A stretch of 64,000 nucleotides of DNA from Cunninghamia lanceolata (lineage: Eukaryota; Streptophyta; Pinopsida; Cupressales; Cupressaceae), in contig BSBN01000809.1 of NCBI GenBank assembly GCA_027924645.1, positions 43,864,001 through 43,928,000 on the forward strand, written 5' to 3'. Under the pieces are notes generated by a model, which ran no database searches, was not told the DNA's origin, and worked only from the letters and a program-made list of their open reading frames with translations. The position numbers were made by a program, and so were the translations under genes. The number at the start of each line of letters is the position of its first letter. Position 1 is the stretch's first letter. Positions 59,366 through 64,000 of this stretch are shown here, in pieces.

Positions 59366-59468
59366 TTTATCTAATTTTCAAGTAATATGCACTATAAATT
59401 CTTATCTAGAATCAAATTGCATATATATTTTAAACATGCCATTGTTGAATGAAGTTTAGATGTCTTAA
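58945..59468. repeat. Tandem duplication, two copies with different microsatellites
   Basis: ATACATTTTGARCATGTTATTTCATGGACC...AAATTGCATATATATTT...TTGAATGAAGTTTAGAT occurs at 58945-59178 and 59190-59468. At the same internal point, copy 1 has (AT)n and copy 2 has (CA)25 (59313-59362). Confidence 0.9.
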
Positions 59469-59469
59469 A

Positions 59470-60980
59470 ATGATTAACTTTCAAATTTCATTAAAATCAC
59501 AAGGTTAGGTGACAAATTAATACATTCCTTACAGTTTAGATCATATTCATAATAAAGTAAGGGTAGGTAATTTTAACTATTTTCCAATTCTAGCAAATAT
59601 TAATCACTAAACAAAAATCTATGTAATTGCAACAATCATTCAATGTATCCAAAAGATGCATTCATTAACAAGGTTCTACAAACCATATAATAGGCCCTTA
59701 AGCAAATTCTTAGTCTTGCAGACATAATAACATCATATATTTCAATTGCAAAAGAACCTTAAAAGGAACAAGGAGTTTATAACAAGACAAACATTTTATC
59801 CATTCAATCCAATAATGAAGCATATGAGTCAATAGCTAAAACATTTTTCGTCATATTGAACCTATTCTCCAATTAAGCTAAACACTTTATCAAGTAATAT
59901 AAATCCTATGATTTCGGTGCAGGAGCACCATGATAGTAAAGTCTGGTCTGATTTGAGACCTTGAGGTGAGAGAGAGTCATTGGAAGCAGTGTTGGGCTTT
60001 GAGAAGTTGGAAACCCATACTTTGTGTCCTTGAAATAGGAAATTGCCTTGAGAGGATTGCTTGTGAATTTTGTAGAAGTGCTTAGTTGAGCCCATTGTTA
60101 TGAAATAAGCCTCCTTGGGATTGAGTTTGACACCTTGTTTGACATCAGATTTTCTTCTAAGTCTCTAATCACCAACTCTCTAAGTATTTTTCCATTCTTA
60201 GATTTAAGTCGCAATTCCTCCCTTACTAGGAGGAGGAAAAAACCTAAGGTCTAATGTCTCATACTTAGGTTTACACAAGATTTCATGTAGAACTTAGGTA
60301 GAAGAACATCTATCTTAGAATGATAGAAAAATTTAGTATAATACTAATTATGCAATATAATGTTGACTTCCTAAGAAGATCGTATTCTCCAAAATCTAAC
60401 ACCAATCATTTACAATTCTTTGACTCAAGATATTAATTATATAAGACTTAGAGATCTATACTTTCTTATGAAATAATCTGGACTAGATGACTTTGCAAAA
60501 GTACTTTAAGCTAAATTATCCTAACACTAGTAATGACCATAACTTATACTTGACACGTATAAAATATATAAGATACAATTGAACAATTTTATAAAATGTG
60601 GTTTATAAGAGACAATTTGTATAAGATAAAATTGGAACAAGATATAAAAAGTGATTCATAAGTTCATTGAAGTTCATACATCGAACAAACATATATAATG
60701 TATATTGATGTTTAATACAACTATATTGATGTTGAAACATATGTGCATATAAATACAATTAAAGCTTGTCCACTTTTAGCTCAAGACTACAAATTGATAT
60801 TTACATAATTTATATGATGAAATTTTTTTACAGTGACAATCATGGTAGATCAACTTGATGAGAACCTGCAAAAATAATTAATGTAAGTAAAGAAACTATA
60901 TTTTATATGAGTCATGTAACTAGATAATTCATACAAGAAAAGAACAATACATACTAAAGCTAGATATCCTAGATATAGAT
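59470..60980. other. Mostly non-coding; one doubtful small frame
   Basis: A minus-strand frame at 59862-60095 (MGSTKHFYKIHKQSSQG..., 77 residues) has reasonable composition for coding but no family I know and no neighbours. The rest is AT-rich without visible structure. Confidence 0.3.
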
Positions 60981-60984
60981 TATA

Positions 60985-61730
60985 TGAGTCATGCATCTCG
61001 TGAACCCTACAAATCCTAGAAATCCTAGATATAGATTAGTTATTCTAAGTGGATGTCTTAAGGAGAGTTAAGAGATGTACCCTAAACCCTTAACCCATAT
61101 AGATTTGGTATTCTTTGTATCTCATTAACCCTACGACCTAAAGCCTAGGAGATGCAAGATGATGGATTAAGGGTTTCAGATGAGAGGATATGGCTTAAGG
61201 GGTCCTAAGAGGATGGCTTAAGAGGAGTTAAGAGATGAACCCTAAACCCTTAACCCATAATAGATTTGTTATTCTAACCATCTTGTGAACCCTATAAACC
61301 CTTAACCCTTAACCCTAGGACTTAAAGCCTAGGATATGAACCCTTAACCCTTAACCTATAATAGATTCAAGTTATTCTAATCATCTCATGAACCCTAGAA
61401 ATCCTCAACCCTTAACCATAGGACCTAAAGCCTAGGATATGAGGAGCGATTAAGGGTAGATAGGAGGATATGGCTTAAGGGGTCCTAAGAGGATGGATTA
61501 AGAGGAAAATTAAGAGAGTGACTTAAGGGGATGCAAGAGGATAGATTAAGGGTAGATAGGAGGATATGGCTTAAGGGGTTCAAAGAGGATGGCTTAAGGG
61601 TAAAATTAAGAGAGTAACTTAAGGGGGTGCAAGAGGATAGATTAAGGGTAGATAGGAAGATATGGCTTAAGGGGTCCTAAGAGGATGGCTTAAGGGGTCC
61701 TAAGAGAATGGATTATGGGGATATGAAATC
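60985..61730. repeat. Complex tandem repeat with telomere-like words on both strands
   Basis: The first half (60985-61440) repeats ACCCTAAACCCTTAACCCAT, ATAGATT..GTTATTCTAA, TCRTGAACCCTA and GACCTAAAGCCTAGGA. The second half (61440-61730) repeats GGATATGGCTTAAGGGGTC, GATTAAGGGTAGATAGGAG and AAATTAAGAGAGTRACTTAAG in units of about 100 bases. The units interleave CCCTTAA-type and TTAAGGG-type words on the same strand. Confidence 0.85.
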
Positions 61731-61805
61731 AATTATAAACTTTTTATAAAATGACAATGAATTATTTAGTTTTATATTTTGACTATCAATTAAATGTATC
61801 TAGAA

Positions 61806-62095
61806 CTATATATAGTTACCTATATCTAGATTCGAATTCCATTGTAATATATATGCATGGGCCCTCTCTTTTTTGTAATGCGTCTAGTTTTGGGAGACCT
61901 AAAACAAAAAATGATTTAAAACTATAATTAGTAAAAGACTAGAGACTAACATATATATAGACATGTATATGCGATAAATTTTTAAATATATATATACAAC
62001 TATATACTTACCTGTATTTATTTACTCCGTTGTACCATCTGCATCCTCTCTTTTTTCTAATGCACCTATGATTGTCTGATGATCATCCATTGAAA
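61806..62095 (-). repeat. Duplicated terminal exon-like segment
   Basis: On the minus strand, ATAGGTGCATTAGAAAAAAG...ACAGGTAAGTATATAG (62075-61990) is echoed by CTAGACGCATTACAAAAAAG...ATAGGTAACTATATAT (61890-61810). The pair looks like a tandem duplication of an exon plus donor site. Confidence 0.55.
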
Positions 62096-63925
62096 GTGTC
62101 CATAACACTTTATTAGCAAGCCTCCCTTTATATCTAACTAGTTTTATATTGGTTGCCAAAATCAAATGTGATTAATGTATAATCTTCTTGTGTCTTTCAT
62201 AGTCTTCAAATGCAAGCAATCCATTCTTTCTTATTAGATATTTTTGAAGTCAGGTGCCAACAACAACCACAGTACCAGTTGGACACTCAAAGTTGTCATC
62301 ATCCACTCTAGGATGTACCAAATTATGTTTTCTCTCAACACATCTAGCCAACCAATACTCCGTCTCCTCTTCATTCCCCTCAGGTACAACAACAGCATAC
62401 ACATGTCCTGCAGAAAAAAAAATTAATTCAATAAAGAGTGACATATGTTTAATTCACATATAAAAATGCATACATATATAATTGAATTCAATTTTTAATG
62501 TACCTTCTTGTACAAGGTCTGAAACACGATCATAATCATCTAATGCAAACAGTTGATTATCTTCAATTGTCGTTGCATGTTGATTGTGTGTCGATGTAGG
62601 TGTTAAGGCTATTCTTCGACCCATTATGTATTTTCACACGCCTCCCAATCACCTATAATACAAAATTGACAAAAACATGCAAGCTCCCTTGTCCATATTG
62701 TCCACGTGTTTGCATTGGAACTCTTAAACGAATGTCATTTTGCAGATCCATTAATTGTTTCACAATCTTGTTGAGTAAGAATATCATTTTCTTCAACTAA
62801 CCAAAAGAAGCATCTGATTATTGAGTTGTCACTTGTTCTTGTAGAAAATTTTGCATTGCACCAATCTACAATTGCACGTGCATCTCTAAATTTTGCTGCA
62901 TCCTCAAATTTTAGTTTCTCTCTAGCAAGAGCTCTTTTCACACATGCACTTGCTCCATCATGTTCTCCTTTACCATGTCTAGCTTAAAAAAAACTTCATA
63001 TGTGCTGGATATTATTTTCCTTATGAACTCTACATAACCAATAAAATATTCTACCATTCTTAAATTGACCCGTGCACTTATCCAACCATATGAGATGTTC
63101 TCTCATTTGAATTTCTCTCTTTTAAATTTTTATAAAATGTATCAAAACAATATTGAACAAACTTAGGTGAATGTAATTGATTATCACTCACATAAAAATG
63201 GTGCTCTCTCAAAAATTTTCTATTATCTTCTCTACTATCATCTGCATGTCTATATACAATATGAACAAATATGGCTACTTGCACTGAATTATAATATTGT
63301 GATTGAATTTCTTCTTGTGGACTAAGAGTATAGTTTTCAGCAAAATCAACAACTGACAATATAGTTCCAACTGGGAATGTGTTTTTACATGTATGAAATT
63401 GACCATCAAGCCAATGAGTATTTTGAGAGTGTATTACATATTTAGGTACAATCTTATCTTTAAATTCTTTAATAAATGCATGCACACTGAATTTTTCCAC
63501 AATTAGCTCACAACGTTTTTCAATTTTTTCATCTTTTAAAGAATATTCAACATTTTTAAATTTTTTAACAACCACTAATTGTTGTCCAAATTCATGTAAA
63601 CTACTTTCATGCATACATTCTCGTAACAGTGAAAAATTACCACATCTATTGCATTGTCCAGAAATACATGCATTTAAATAAAATAAGTTTCCATTAAGGG
63701 GTTCACAAAACAAACCTGCTATAAAATCTTTGATTGTTTCAGGTGGCATATTAATATCACAAATGTCCTTCATAATTTGGTTAGCATGCAAAGTACAACG
63801 TATATAACAAAAAATATCATAATAATAACAAAATTGTACACGAGTTTTACAACAACAGGAGATTTGTTGTTTATTAATTCTAACATACCAAGGTTTACAT
63901 TTTTGAATGATCTTTGACTTATGCT
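61995..63925 (-). pseudogene. Transposase-like gene with DFAENY / GQFKN / HGKGEHDGA motifs, enters from right edge
   Basis: Reading leftwards, a Cys-rich N-terminal part (KCKPWYVRINKQQ, CCCKTRV, YIRCTLHANQIMKD) leads into a 63791-63078 open frame with a second Cys cluster (CISGQCNRCGNFSLL) and VDFAENYTLSPQEEIQSQYY. After a one-base shift near 63083 come LDKCTGQFKNGRIFYWLC and, past two stops, ARHGKGEHDGASACVKRALA (about 62975-62935). A phase-1 intron (62502-62416) joins DLVQEG to HVYAVVVPEG, followed by a C-terminal EYWLAR...CPTGTVVVVGT region. The ordered acid-bearing motifs match, from memory, a family of animal uncharacterised transposase-like proteins (DF-ENY ... SDG..-QYKN ... HGKG-CDG); D or E residues in these could form a DDE/D-type site. 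Stops and frameshifts show decay. The family name is unknown to me. Confidence 0.68.
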
Positions 63926-64000
63926 AATATTTGGTAAGATTGAATCATCTAAAAAAAATTTATATAATTCAGTTTGAGTTATATCTAATAGATGCTTTGG

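Overview
This is nuclear DNA from a seed plant: AT-rich, gene-poor and made mostly of transposable-element remnants. Plant LTR retrotransposons of two superfamilies (Copia and the Tat branch of Ty3/Gypsy), a plant initiator-Met tRNA primer site, a plant tRNA-Lys primer site and telomere-like CCCTAAA tracts support this. The very low gene density and heavy decay suggest a large genome such as a gymnosperm, but the sequence does not prove that. I see no intact host gene, tRNA, rRNA or CRISPR array.

Layout. (1) 768-3243, minus: a decayed transposon-type coding sequence, followed by non-coding DNA with a ~105-bp degenerate repeat. (2) 5455-12816, minus: a structurally complete, non-autonomous Copia-type LTR retrotransposon with 1.09-kb LTRs, GACCT target-site duplication, PBS and PPT. 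It keeps a zinc-knuckle gag fragment, has no pol, and carries a ~3.2-kb unrecognised ORF2 instead. (3) 12822-28662: no supportable gene; many local and large diverged duplications, simple repeats and a decayed Tat-type LTR near 18.5 kb. (4) 28681-30003, minus: a retroposed insertion with a poly(A) end and an 18-bp target duplication, carrying a ~202-codon unknown ORF with one stop. (5) about 30851-53600, minus: a Copia element truncated at its 5' end and lacking integrase, split inside pol by (6) a 19.2-kb Tat-lineage Gypsy element (32406-51642, plus; CAAAC duplication).

The Tat element has 5' LTR, tRNA-Lys PBS, long leader, gag with a CHHC knuckle, protease, a G-patch-like region, RT-RNase H, a second RNase H and integrase. 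Its 3' region holds repeats and an antisense gene (47281 to about 44600, minus) with its own TATA box, a phase-0 intron and a plant-mobile-domain-like core. Its 3' end is LTR-leader-LTR, best explained as a tandem element that lost most of its second copy.

(7) 53.6-64 kb: telomere-like tracts, a six-exon decayed plus-strand gene (56930-58888) whose internal exons are all multiples of three, a duplicated microsatellite block, a complex tandem repeat, and a minus-strand transposase-like gene entering from the right edge (to about 61995) with DFAENY, D-x-C-x-GQFKN and HGKGEHDGA motifs.

Most coding remnants keep long reading frames broken mainly by TAG codons where CAG is expected, as C-to-T decay at methylated CHG sites would produce.
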